The notes beneath the pieces were generated by a model. That model was not told the origin of the DNA and made no database searches. It saw nothing but the letters and a program-made list of their open reading frames with translations. 34,428 nt of DNA from Lewinellaceae bacterium (GTDB lineage Bacteria > Bacteroidota > Bacteroidia > Chitinophagales > Saprospiraceae): assembly GCA_947476195.1 (NCBI GenBank), contig CANJPT010000044.1, forward strand, positions 1 to 34,428. Direction: 5' to 3'. This document shows positions 24,047 to 32,324 of this stretch, piece after piece (the first letter of the stretch is position 1; every line of letters starts with the position of its first letter). The translations under genes were made by a program, and so were the position numbers.

Positions 24047-25309
24047 GTGAAAGAAATACAACTCGGCCTTCGCGCCAATCTCTCCCAATTTGTGCTTTTG
24101 GTCATCATCAATGCCTTTGTGGGCGGCATGGTGGGCATGGAACGCAGCATATTACCGCAGCTGGCTGAAGCTGAATTTGGCATTGCTGCTAAGACGGCGG
24201 TGTTGTCCTTCATCGTGGCGTTCGGTATTACAAAAGCATTTGCCAACCTGTTTACCGGCGTTTTGGCCAACCGCTTAGGGCGCAAGCGGCTGTTGCTCCT
24301 GGGATGGGTCTTAGGGTTGCCCGTTCCTTTCCTACTGATGTTCGCGCCGACCTGGGGCTGGATAATTGCCGCCAACGTATTGCTCGGTGCGCATCAAGGC
24401 TTTGCATGGTCGGCTACGGTAGTGATGAAAATAGACCTCGCAGGCGACCGCGACCGGGGACTGGCAATGGGTTTGAATGAGTTTGCGGGATACCTCGCCG
24501 TTGCGCTGGCAGCCTTCTCTACCGGGTGGCTGGCAGCCGAATATGGGTTGCGGCCCTATCCGTTTTACCTCGGTGTGGTTTTGTCAGTGCTTGGTTTTTT
24601 CTCCACTTGGTTGCTGGTAAAAGATACCCACGCCCATGTAACAGCAGAAGCGGCAACCAGTAAAGTTGCGCGACTGCCCAATATTTTTCACGACACGAGT
24701 TGGCGACATCGAAACCTCGGTTCTGTGACTATCACAGGACTGGTGAATAATCTGAATGACGGGATGGTTTGGGGGCTACTCCCCATTTTTCTACTTCAGA
24801 AGGGTTTTTCATTGCATGAAATCGGCATTTTGGCTGCTGTGTACCCGGCGGTTTGGGGTATAGGGCAATTGTTCAGCGGACGGCTGTCCGATTGGGTTTG
24901 CAAAAAAGACCTTTTGTTGTGGGGGATGCTGATGCAAGGGTTGGCCTTACTTGGTTTGGCGATGGCAGGTAGTTTTGTCTTTTTTGTCTTGCTGCTGGCG
25001 CTGCTCGGCTGGGGTACTGCGATGGTGTACCCGACATTCCTGGCTTCGATTGCCGAAAACACGCATCCGTTTGACCGGGCCAAAAGCCTTGGTGTGTTTC
25101 GGTTCTGGCGCGATATGGGTTACGCGGTCGGGGCCTTGTTCACTGGAATTTTAGCGGATTCATTTGGGATTCCGGTAGCTATCATCGCTGTCGGTTTGTT
25201 GACTTTGGCAACTGGAATTTGGGCTGATTATCGGATGCGTTGTCGAACGGAACATCCAACTATTTGGGTATGGCTTCGTCAAAAAAGGACTGTACAGTCG
25301 GAGCCTTAA
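24047..25309 (+). CDS. MFS-family permease
   Basis: About 420 aa with 12 hydrophobic helices. The MFS signature lies between helices 2 and 3 (GVLANRLGRKRLLLLGWVLG) and an echo lies in the second half (GRLSDWVCKKDLLLWGM). A GTG at 24047 is the best start; the frame continues upstream to a TTG at 24023. A CACCTTTG (24035-24042) sits 4 bases before the GTG and is one base from the -7 consensus, so the message may be leaderless. Substrate is unknown. It follows the Crp gene and precedes an unknown membrane gene by 27 bp. Confidence 0.85.
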   Translation: MKEIQLGLRANLSQFVLLVIINAFVGGMVGMERSILPQLAEAEFGIAAKTAVLSFIVAFGITKAFANLFTGVLANRLGRKRLLLLGWVLGLPVPFLLMFAPTWGWIIAANVLLGAHQGFAWSATVVMKIDLAGDRDRGLAMGLNEFAGYLAVALAAFSTGWLAAEYGLRPYPFYLGVVLSVLGFFSTWLLVKDTHAHVTAEAATSKVARLPNIFHDTSWRHRNLGSVTITGLVNNLNDGMVWGLLPIFLLQKGFSLHEIGILAAVYPAVWGIGQLFSGRLSDWVCKKDLLLWGMLMQGLALLGLAMAGSFVFFVLLLALLGWGTAMVYPTFLASIAENTHPFDRAKSLGVFRFWRDMGYAVGALFTGILADSFGIPVAIIAVGLLTLATGIWADYRMRCRTEHPTIWVWLRQKRTVQSEP

Positions 25310-25336
25310 AGTAGGAGAACTTAAATCTTTAAAATT

Positions 25337-26020
25337 ATGAGACAATCAACTTTCAACCTTCGCTTTACAAGCATCTTGTTATTGATGGGTACTGTTATGG
25401 TTAATCTTGGATTTTTGGTTCGCCCGGTGCAATTGCAAGATTCATTTGACTTGCCCGCTTTTATCCAGGCACACGAAAATCAGACTATCTGGATTTGGTC
25501 ATTCCGCTTCCTTGTTTTCGGATTGTTCATGGAAGTAATGGGATTGGCGGCTTTAAAAAGTCTTTTCAGGCAATCGGAAGCGGACACGGTTATCAGCACC
25601 GGAATATTGGTTTCCACATTCGCCCTTATGGTCACTGCCCTTGCAGAAGGCTACTACATGCACATGGGGGCTTGGGCTGGTTGGAAGGTTTCGACACTTG
25701 AACCGTCCCTCCAAACCCCATTCTTGCAAACCCTTGAGGTCACCCGCGAATGGGTTGTATGCCTGACGAGGATGGGCTATATGTTTTTTTGTATGGGTCT
25801 GGTTGGAGTTGGTTGGGGATTAATTCGTACTTCTTTTTTCCCAAAATGGCTGGGAATTTATGCTTTGACACTGGGAATTATCGGCATTATGGTCATGCTG
25901 GTTTTTGATTCGCGAACCGATCTGTATGTTCCTGTGCGTTGGGGGATTTCGATTTTTTTCTTTTTGACGGGATGGTTATTGCTCACCACAAAACAGCCGA
26001 ACGATGGAAAGATACAGTGA
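25337..26020 (+). CDS. Unknown integral membrane protein, ~6 transmembrane helices
   Basis: A 227-aa protein that I do not recognise. Hydrophobic segments are visible at about residues 10-28, 50-72, 85-105, 145-165, 170-192 and 200-218. The loop between helices 1 and 2 is Gln/Asp/His-containing, and motifs such as EGYYMHMGAWAGW and YVPVRWGISIFFFLTGW stand out. It resembles small membrane proteins of the DUF4386 style in layout only. Its 3' end overlaps the next hydroxylase gene by 17 bases, so the two are probably co-translated and may act together on lipids. Confidence 0.6.
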   Translation: MRQSTFNLRFTSILLLMGTVMVNLGFLVRPVQLQDSFDLPAFIQAHENQTIWIWSFRFLVFGLFMEVMGLAALKSLFRQSEADTVISTGILVSTFALMVTALAEGYYMHMGAWAGWKVSTLEPSLQTPFLQTLEVTREWVVCLTRMGYMFFCMGLVGVGWGLIRTSFFPKWLGIYALTLGIIGIMVMLVFDSRTDLYVPVRWGISIFFFLTGWLLLTTKQPNDGKIQ

Positions 26021-26879
26021 TCTTTTTGTGAATAGTTTTCGCGGCTACGCAGCATACTTGTGGCAAGAAATTTTGCATCCACATTGGGGTAATTACTTCT
26101 ATTGGCTCATCGCCATTTCTCTGATGGTGTACGCACTCGAATTGTTTTTCCCCTGGCGAAAAAACCAACCTGCTTTTCGTCAGGATTTCTGGCTCGACGG
26201 GTTTTATATGTTTTTCAATTTCTTCCTTTTTTCACTGGTCGGATATGCTGCTGTTTCGAGCGTGGCAGTTCAAGCTTTTAATGACTTTTTGGCTTCGGCT
26301 TTTGGTATCCGCAATCTCGTAGCAATTAACGTCTCTGCCTGGCCGCATTGGGCGCAATTGCTGACTCTGTTTTTGATTCGCGATTTTATCCAATGGAACA
26401 TACATCGGCTGCTGCATTATGTGCCGTGGCTATGGAAATTCCATAAGGTACACCACTCCGTGACACAAATGGGGTTTGCTGCCCACCTGCGCTACCATTT
26501 CATGGAGAACATCGTTTATAGAACCATCGAGTATTTACCGCTGGCCATGATTGGCTTTGGTATCCAGGATTTTATTCTGGTGCATCTGTTTGCGATTACT
26601 ATTGGACATCTCAACCATGCCAACTTTTACTTGCCGTTGGGTCCACTTCGTTACCTGCTCAACAGCCCGCAAATGCATATCTGGCATCACTCAAAGGAAT
26701 TGCCAGAAGGCAGTCGTGGTGTAAACTATGGCATAACGCTCAGCCTTTGGGACTACCTTTTTGGAACGGTGTGGATTCCACGTGATGGTCGCGACATTGA
26801 GTTGGGGTTCCCAAATGTAGAGCAGTTCCCAAAAGGATTTTTTGGCCAAGAAGTGTTGCCATTTTTTAGGAGAAAATAA
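26004..26879 (+). CDS. Sterol-desaturase/fatty-acid-hydroxylase family membrane enzyme
   Basis: A 291-aa membrane di-iron enzyme. Transmembrane helices lie around residues 30-48 and 68-90. The His boxes are HRLLHYVPWLWKFHKVHH and then MHIWHH, with RDFIQWNIH before the first. It would use O2 and reductant to hydroxylate or desaturate a lipid. It is distinct from the hydroxylase at 20974, which has a different His spacing and a DUF2147 tail. The gene starts 17 bases inside the preceding membrane gene. A perfect inverted repeat follows its stop. Confidence 0.85.
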   Translation: MERYSDLFVNSFRGYAAYLWQEILHPHWGNYFYWLIAISLMVYALELFFPWRKNQPAFRQDFWLDGFYMFFNFFLFSLVGYAAVSSVAVQAFNDFLASAFGIRNLVAINVSAWPHWAQLLTLFLIRDFIQWNIHRLLHYVPWLWKFHKVHHSVTQMGFAAHLRYHFMENIVYRTIEYLPLAMIGFGIQDFILVHLFAITIGHLNHANFYLPLGPLRYLLNSPQMHIWHHSKELPEGSRGVNYGITLSLWDYLFGTVWIPRDGRDIELGFPNVEQFPKGFFGQEVLPFFRRK

Positions 26880-26881
26880 TT

Positions 26882-26905
26882 GCTTGGTGATTCTAATCAC
26901 CAAGC
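26882..26905. repeat. Perfect inverted repeat after the hydroxylase gene
   Basis: GCTTGGTGATT (26882-26892) is followed by CT and its exact complement AATCACCAAGC (26895-26905). The 11-bp stem with a tiny loop could mark the 3' end of the hydroxylase transcript, but no T-run follows. It could also be a protein-binding palindrome upstream of the DsrE gene. Confidence 0.5.
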
Positions 26906-26970
26906 TACAGTTATCGTCATCATCAATTTGCAGGGCAATTACCAGCAACTTTGTCAAAATTAATTGGCTG

Positions 26971-27324
26971 ATGAAAATCCTGTTTATAATTAACGAAGCC
27001 CCATACGGCAACGAAAAAATGTACAATGCGCTTCGCTTGGCGCATCAATTGAACAAAAACGACCCCGCAAATGAAATTTGTGTTTTCTTGATTGCGGATG
27101 CTGTTACGGCAGCGTTAGATGGTCAGGAAACCCCCAATGGATATTACAACGTTGGCCGAATGCTCAAACTTGTTTTGAACCATGGTGGAACGGTTAAACT
27201 TTGTGGCAGCTGTACACAAGCACGGGGATTATCCAGTTTAACTCTTGTAGAAGGTTGTGAAATCAGTGACATGCAAACTTTGGCGATCTTGACAACGGAG
27301 AGTGACCGTGTTTTGGTGTTTTAA
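26971..27324 (+). CDS. DsrE-family protein
   Basis: A 117-aa protein from the ATG at 26971 (MKILFIINEAPYGNEKMYNAL); the frame is open further upstream but that part is not protein-like. It has the DsrE/DsrF/TusD (YchN-like) alpha/beta layout, with a conserved Cys loop CGSCTQARGL late in the sequence. Members relay or bind sulfur via this Cys, often as hexamers. No dsr or tus genes are nearby, so here it is a stand-alone member, perhaps tied to thiol or metal stress. Its stop faces the metalloprotease gene's stop about 90 bp away. Confidence 0.85.
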   Translation: MKILFIINEAPYGNEKMYNALRLAHQLNKNDPANEICVFLIADAVTAALDGQETPNGYYNVGRMLKLVLNHGGTVKLCGSCTQARGLSSLTLVEGCEISDMQTLAILTTESDRVLVF

Positions 27325-27412
27325 ACCTGTAAAGTGCCTTTGATCGGGAGGGGACTGACAACTACGTCAATCCATGCGAGTGGAATAACTGTTGGTAATT
27401 AGCATCACCCAA

Positions 27413-28543
27413 TCAATTTGGATTTATCAAATGCATCTCTTCAACCTTCTTTTGTTCCCATTTGAAGAATGAATTGTAGTCATTCCAATAATGCGTCCAA
27501 GCTTCATTTAGAGCTTTGAAGATAAAGCCGTTTTGATTTGTAGCGATGTTGCAGTGAATACCTACCACTGCTTTAAAACCGAACAATGCGCATTCTCGCA
27601 AAAGTTCAGTTGGATAAGCAAATGAATGTAATGTATTTTTCTGTCGTGTCAGAACCCCTTGGACTTCCTGCCATTTTTTTTCAATTGAATCTTTTTGGGA
27701 CTGTAGTTGCATATATTCGAGCACATATAATATCACTTGCATTCTTGCTTCATCATTTGGATGTGTTGATTTTGAATGTAAAGGCACTTCAAATGGGTTG
27801 CTGCCACGTTTCATGGCCAAGTGTATATGCGCCCATCCATAGGCGGCTCCTGCTGTACATACTCCGAAAATATCACAGAAAAATTCAATCAACCAATTGA
27901 TCCAGTTTTTCTTCCACGCCTCATAATTGGGTACGGAGCCGCTGTTATTTATACGCTGGTCTTCCAAAATTACCCGGTCAAAATGGCCGGAGACAACATT
28001 GTAGAATGCTTTGGCACGCTCCTGAAATAAATTTATCCGATCATCATTTTCAGTCCAAAACAGTGGATGAGCAAGTTCATGGTACAGATCAGGAAGATGC
28101 AGGAGAAAATCACACTCCAGTAATGGGACGCACAAAAGATTGAATTGGGGGTAAATCTGATAATAGTTAGTAGACAGAGCAGAGACTGTTGGCGGAACAG
28201 GAATGGGGTAATTAATTTCCTTACAAATTTGTTGTACGAATTTGTTAATTTTTATATCGTCATCATTATGTCTACTGATGGCAGATACGGCAACATTCTC
28301 AATTATATCAATTTCCCAAATAATGTTTTTTAGGTCTCTTAATCTGGCCGATTGATTGAGGGGAACCTGATACACTGGTGCAGAGTAAAGGTCATTCAAA
28401 AGTGAGATTTTATCGTTGATCAATTTCAAGCACCCATGTGCAAGTACCTGAAAATGAAGGGGTGGCGGAGTAGGGAAGCGGGTTTTTAGGCGTTTAGCTC
28501 GTTCGATTGTTTCTGCAATGATGGCCTCCAAATAATGTTGCAT
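27413..28543 (-). CDS. HExxH (gluzincin-like) zinc metalloprotease, last gene of the Argonaute operon
   Basis: A 376-aa protein from the ATG at 28543 (a TTG two codons earlier is possible). It is mainly helical and has no signal peptide, so it acts in the cytosol. The zinc site is YHELAH (HExxH at residues 155-159), followed 61 residues later by EFFCD (ExxxD, residues 220-224), the likely third ligand of a gluzincin fold, and by STHPNDEAR (residues 259-267), which resembles the HP..R motif of M48-type peptidases. I do not recognise a named family. The gene starts 28 bp after the small gene in the same direction. Argonaute operons I know do not contain a protease. It could be an effector, or a regulator that cleaves the XRE repressor in the ImmA/ImmR manner. 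Confidence 0.7.
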   Translation of the reverse strand: MQHYLEAIIAETIERAKRLKTRFPTPPPLHFQVLAHGCLKLINDKISLLNDLYSAPVYQVPLNQSARLRDLKNIIWEIDIIENVAVSAISRHNDDDIKINKFVQQICKEINYPIPVPPTVSALSTNYYQIYPQFNLLCVPLLECDFLLHLPDLYHELAHPLFWTENDDRINLFQERAKAFYNVVSGHFDRVILEDQRINNSGSVPNYEAWKKNWINWLIEFFCDIFGVCTAGAAYGWAHIHLAMKRGSNPFEVPLHSKSTHPNDEARMQVILYVLEYMQLQSQKDSIEKKWQEVQGVLTRQKNTLHSFAYPTELLRECALFGFKAVVGIHCNIATNQNGFIFKALNEAWTHYWNDYNSFFKWEQKKVEEMHLINPN

Positions 28544-28571
28544 ATGCAAGCTTGGGTTGGGGATTCAATAA

Positions 28572-28955
28572 TTAGCCGTTAAATCGCATACGCGAATAAG
28601 CATTGGTACATTCTTCATTTAGAGCTTCAGCCAGCAATGTGAGTTTTTGGAGCACCTCTGGGTTTGTTCCCATTTTACGGTCAAAGTGGGATGTCAAATC
28701 ATGAAGAAACACCTCCGAGGTTTGACTCCGCAAATGCTTTTTAAGATAGCTCTGAATAATTTGTGCTACCATTTGAATTTGGAAACTCATACTCGATGGG
28801 TCGGACAATTGATGCAAAAAAGTTTGCAACTCTTCTGCCGATTCTGGTGAAACAGCGGTTGAATCGTAGTTAGCTTCCACCAAAAACCGATTGAGGATTC
28901 CCAGATACTTGCTGGAAACGTCATATATGTTAGAATTTAGGCCTACATCACTCAT
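28572..28955 (-). CDS. Small helical protein of unknown function in the Argonaute operon
   Basis: A 127-aa protein that I do not recognise. It is predicted almost entirely helical, acidic at the N-terminus, with SPESAEELQTFLHQL, FQIQMVAQIIQSYLKKHL and LQKLTLLAEALNEE as amphipathic helices. It has no signal or transmembrane segment. It begins 5 bp after the Argonaute stop and ends 28 bp before the protease ATG, so its expression is tied to both. A physical adaptor between Argonaute and the protease, or an inhibitor of the protease, would fit, but neither can be shown from sequence. Confidence 0.55.
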   Translation of the reverse strand: MSDVGLNSNIYDVSSKYLGILNRFLVEANYDSTAVSPESAEELQTFLHQLSDPSSMSFQIQMVAQIIQSYLKKHLRSQTSEVFLHDLTSHFDRKMGTNPEVLQKLTLLAEALNEECTNAYSRMRFNG

Positions 28956-28960
28956 AATTG

Positions 28961-31396
28961 TCAGATTTGAAAAAGTTCGTTTTGAATGATATTGTCAAGT
29001 TCGTTGTCCTCATCTTCCCATCCGAGACTTTGGTGCTCATCCTCGTCATACTCGCTTGCATGATCGCGCAATCGATTGTCGAGCAGTTTTGTAGTTATGG
29101 GTAACCGAGAACAAAAATCTGGTTTGGTAAAAGCAAGGGTGGAAAGGTAAAATAAGTCTCGCAATGCCTCTTCGAATACCAAATTGCCCGAAACGAACCG
29201 GATACACAATGGCTTTGATGTACCGGGTGTGCGAAACTCAGAGCCCGTTGTACAGAGGTAAGCCAATCGGGTCTCGGGTAAATACCAAGTTCCAATGGCT
29301 GGATTATTATAGGATTCTCGATTTCTGTCCCGGTCAAACCAGGGCTGAATTAACCGTACCGGAGTCATAGATGTTTTGGCGATTTCCAAAATGGTGACAG
29401 TCGCATCGTTCGCCAGATAGCCTTCTTTCTTTAGGCGTTTTTCAGCGGTGGATATGCCATCCTCCTCCGTGTCGAAAATGCGCCCATCACGGTGGATGAC
29501 CACAGTTTTCAAAGGTTGATTCTTATTAAATTTCCATTCCTCTACGACCTGTTCATAAATGATCTGCTTAATGTTATCTTTAGTTAGTTTTTCGTGTTGC
29601 TTCGACTGGACCATTTCCGTCCGAAGGTAGCGGCAATATTTGTCTACCATTACAAATCCGGCAAGGTGGTTTTTCACGTCAATGCCTATGGTCAAATCAG
29701 CATTCAATGGAGTATTAAGCCGGAACGGAAACTTGTTGTTTAGCAACAGAACTTTGGTCAGCGCCACATTTTGAACGTACCCACGGTATTTGCCTGCTGA
29801 TCCTTCCCGCAAGCGATATTCCGTTTTTCCTTCGTGGGTGCGCTCCTCCCGAAAGCAGGAAGTAATGGTTGAGGTATGAATGATAGAAACGTGAATGTTG
29901 GATTTATAAAGTTCACGAGTGATAAGCGCGGCCAAACGATCATGCTTTCGCAGCGCCTTCCCGTCGTTTGGGATCATTACTACAGCATGGGCCTTGAACC
30001 TGTCCTGCACTTTGGCTTTCACGGCGTCCACAATACGATTACCGACCTCGACATACGTGGCGTGGCGTGAAGGATGATTCTCATACCACTCACATTGCGG
30101 GTCGAATGTGCCCCATCGGTACATTTTCTGTACTTGCTGTTGCAGGTCGCTTTTGAATTTCCTTCCCACCGTATCAAAAACAGAGCGCGGTAAAAACAAA
30201 TATTGCGGTCCGAGCTCGGTTTGTTCTGGTTTTAAAAATCCCGTTTTGCCATCTGTGAGTTTATCCATTCGGGCCTTGGCAAACAGGTTTGGTTTGAAGT
30301 TATAATCACGTAAACGCAGTTCAATAGAGTCGCCTAAAACAAATTCAGGAAAGTCAAATCTGGGTAATTGGAGACGCAATGGGGTTTTCCTAATGCTCAG
30401 GCTTTTCGATCCAAAGCTAATATTTTGAAGAAATTCGTGTACAAACCAGCCGGATTTCTCAAGCCTGACACTTGGTGGCAAAATAGACTGCTGGTGATTC
30501 GCTGCCGCTGCCGGATCGTTGGTACTAAAGACTTCAAAACAAAGACCAGCTGGGACTGCACGAGTATCTTTACTTGAGGTGTGGTAAATCAATACTGAAG
30601 CATCTTCCGGTAGGTTTGCCAGAGCAGACGGATGGTTGCCAGGAGTTCTTTCCCGAACGGCCTCGTGTAAGGATACTTGGCGATTTAATACAGGGTCATC
30701 ATAAATATATCCTGACGCTGTCATGTCACTCCATTCATCCAGACGCAATTCGTACCAGTGATCGCCGAAAGGATAAAAAACAATTTTCCCTTTGTAATCT
30801 CGATCAAAAACGGGCTTGGTCAGATAAGTCGGGAGTGGTTGATCTGAAGCATATTTTTTTGTCACGTCTACACAAATTCCCCAGTCTTTTCCCAAATCAA
30901 TTACGCGAACAATAAATCCAGTGAATGTGGCTACGCCATTTTGCTTCTCGGATTTTTTCAAGAAAAACGGATGCCCAGCTTTAGGTTGCCACAACTGAGC
31001 TTGTTTCGTCAATTGGCCCTGCAAACTGAATTGGAGAAAGCGTTGACAGATTACCCGCGTGTTTTCATTGGTGCTGGAAAAGTCCAGTTGCTCCACCATG
31101 CCGGTATCATGAAAATAAAGAAGGTTACCTCCGCGACGAGGATATTCATTCGGCACTTTACCGATGATGTCGGCTTCGTTACGCGTCACAAGTAATGCTG
31201 CATCCTCTCGGACAATCACCGTCACAGGATGCCTTAGTTTTTGGCTCAATCGCTTTATCAGTGTCTGACGGTCCTGTTGGAAGGACGGCGAATCAGGCAG
31301 TAGGCCACCAATTTTGAACAGGCGATATTCTGCGCTGAGTTCAAGAGTGTTCCCAATCAAAAAGATTGGGCTGACGTTCAGTCGGTTTTTGTTCAT
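28961..31396 (-). CDS. Long prokaryotic Argonaute (pAgo) with intact catalytic residues
   Basis: An 811-aa protein. The N-terminal/PAZ-like half (residues ~1-400) includes GFIVRVIDLGKDWGICVDVT (~160-179) and a HWYELRLDE segment. The MID region (~470-510) has AVVMIPNDGKALRKHDRLAA. The PIWI domain (~565-780) shows IGIDV (Asp573), HEKL (Glu602, probable glutamate finger), VIHRDGR (Asp637) and ITTKLLDNR (Asp773). That is a full DEDD set, so it should cleave nucleic acid. The C-terminus (SEYDEDEHQS) is acidic. Guide and target types cannot be told from sequence. The start overlaps the nuclease gene by 56 bp. pAgos are defence proteins against plasmids and phages; a Cas4-like nuclease partner is known for some long pAgos. 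Confidence 0.93.
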   Translation of the reverse strand: MNKNRLNVSPIFLIGNTLELSAEYRLFKIGGLLPDSPSFQQDRQTLIKRLSQKLRHPVTVIVREDAALLVTRNEADIIGKVPNEYPRRGGNLLYFHDTGMVEQLDFSSTNENTRVICQRFLQFSLQGQLTKQAQLWQPKAGHPFFLKKSEKQNGVATFTGFIVRVIDLGKDWGICVDVTKKYASDQPLPTYLTKPVFDRDYKGKIVFYPFGDHWYELRLDEWSDMTASGYIYDDPVLNRQVSLHEAVRERTPGNHPSALANLPEDASVLIYHTSSKDTRAVPAGLCFEVFSTNDPAAAANHQQSILPPSVRLEKSGWFVHEFLQNISFGSKSLSIRKTPLRLQLPRFDFPEFVLGDSIELRLRDYNFKPNLFAKARMDKLTDGKTGFLKPEQTELGPQYLFLPRSVFDTVGRKFKSDLQQQVQKMYRWGTFDPQCEWYENHPSRHATYVEVGNRIVDAVKAKVQDRFKAHAVVMIPNDGKALRKHDRLAALITRELYKSNIHVSIIHTSTITSCFREERTHEGKTEYRLREGSAGKYRGYVQNVALTKVLLLNNKFPFRLNTPLNADLTIGIDVKNHLAGFVMVDKYCRYLRTEMVQSKQHEKLTKDNIKQIIYEQVVEEWKFNKNQPLKTVVIHRDGRIFDTEEDGISTAEKRLKKEGYLANDATVTILEIAKTSMTPVRLIQPWFDRDRNRESYNNPAIGTWYLPETRLAYLCTTGSEFRTPGTSKPLCIRFVSGNLVFEEALRDLFYLSTLAFTKPDFCSRLPITTKLLDNRLRDHASEYDEDEHQSLGWEDEDNELDNIIQNELFQI

Positions 31397-32324
31397 GATT
31401 ACAAATTTTTCTGAATGAACAGGTTAAGCAATTTTCGGGGTCGTCGGTTTGTTCGAGGTCTTGCAAGTCGTCAAAGTTGTAGGAATCTTCAGAGCCCGCA
31501 AGTTGGAGCCTGTATGCGCCTTCGATGATGAATTCTCTCGTCTGATTAAGATAGTCTTCTGTTACAGGATAATACCGCAAGTCATTTTTCAGTAATTGAT
31601 ATTCAACGAGCCGGTAATCTGTCAGGAGAAATTTTTTCCAATTGGCTCGTTGGCGGTTTTGCGGCAACGTTAGGTGTAGACCCAATGCATACACCAATAG
31701 TTGCTGATTATATCTTTTGACCGGTTCAGCGTGTACTTTCCAGTCAACAATTAATGGGGCTTGCCCCTTGGAATACACGATTAGATCGGGAGTGCCAATT
31801 ATGGAGAAGCCTTCGAGTTTATAGTTCAATGTTCTTTGAGCATCGAGGTGTTCAGCACTGCGGAGCATTTCTACAAAAGGCTCATTCTGGAAAAAGTTTG
31901 TCAAGGCAATTTCGATATCTAACCAAGCCCCATCCAGTTGCTCTTCGCTAAGTGGTATATCGTATTCATGTTCGAGCAATGGGGAAAACTCTTCAGGCAA
32001 ATGACTCTTTTTATTGTCTGCATCACGGTATTCGTGATTTTGAGAAAAGCGCAATCTTTTTTCAAAAAGCCTAAGCGCAACTTCTAAAGCATCATCAAGT
32101 GTAAATCGCTGCTTTTGGTTGAAGGCTATTACCATTTCGTTGCTTAACACATCATCCACCAGTTGGCCACGCCACGAAGCCAATGTTCGTAAATGTGATA
32201 GCATCGTGATTTCACGACGGTATGGATCATTTTTCACATTGCCACTTTTTGCTTTGGTCATGAAGTACCATTGCAATTGACACTTTTGAAAAGTGCGGTA
32301 GCCGCTGATTGAGAAAGCTTTCAT
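31341..32324 (-). CDS. Cas4/RecB-like PD-(D/E)XK nuclease with Fe-S cysteine set
   Basis: A 327-aa cytosolic nuclease. The catalytic core reads IIGTPDLIV (Asp180), IVDWK (Asp194 and Lys196) and QQLLVYALGL (Gln208 and Tyr212), the PD-(D/E)XK plus QxxxY layout of RecB, AddB and Cas4. One Cys near the N-terminus (Cys15, in FQKCQLQWYF) and three near the C-terminus (Cys299, Cys302, Cys308; CX2CX5C) match the four-Cys iron-sulfur clamp of Cas4/AddB. Position 57 has Asp where many RecB nucleases have His. The start overlaps the XRE stop by 4 bases (ATGA), and its 3' end overlaps the Argonaute start by 56 bp. It may process guides or destroy invader DNA; I infer this from the pairing. Confidence 0.88.
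   Translation of the reverse strand: MKAFSISGYRTFQKCQLQWYFMTKAKSGNVKNDPYRREITMLSHLRTLASWRGQLVDDVLSNEMVIAFNQKQRFTLDDALEVALRLFEKRLRFSQNHEYRDADNKKSHLPEEFSPLLEHEYDIPLSEEQLDGAWLDIEIALTNFFQNEPFVEMLRSAEHLDAQRTLNYKLEGFSIIGTPDLIVYSKGQAPLIVDWKVHAEPVKRYNQQLLVYALGLHLTLPQNRQRANWKKFLLTDYRLVEYQLLKNDLRYYPVTEDYLNQTREFIIEGAYRLQLAGSEDSYNFDDLQDLEQTDDPENCLTCSFRKICNHEQKPTERQPNLFDWEHS

Noticed and set aside
26842-26970. Longer DsrE frame starting at 26842
   Set aside because: The extra 43 codons overlap the hydroxylase end and the inverted repeat and do not resemble the family; the ATG at 26971 gives a standard N-terminus.
32281-32295. Palindrome CACTTTTGAAAAGTG as an operator
   Set aside because: It lies within the nuclease coding region, away from any promoter, and is explained by the codons of the FQKC stretch.
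31341-32324. Calling the nuclease a CRISPR Cas4
   Set aside because: The Fe-S cysteines and PD-(D/E)XK core are Cas4-like, but no cas1/cas2 or array is present and the gene is locked to an Argonaute gene; RecB/Cas4-like is the safer name.
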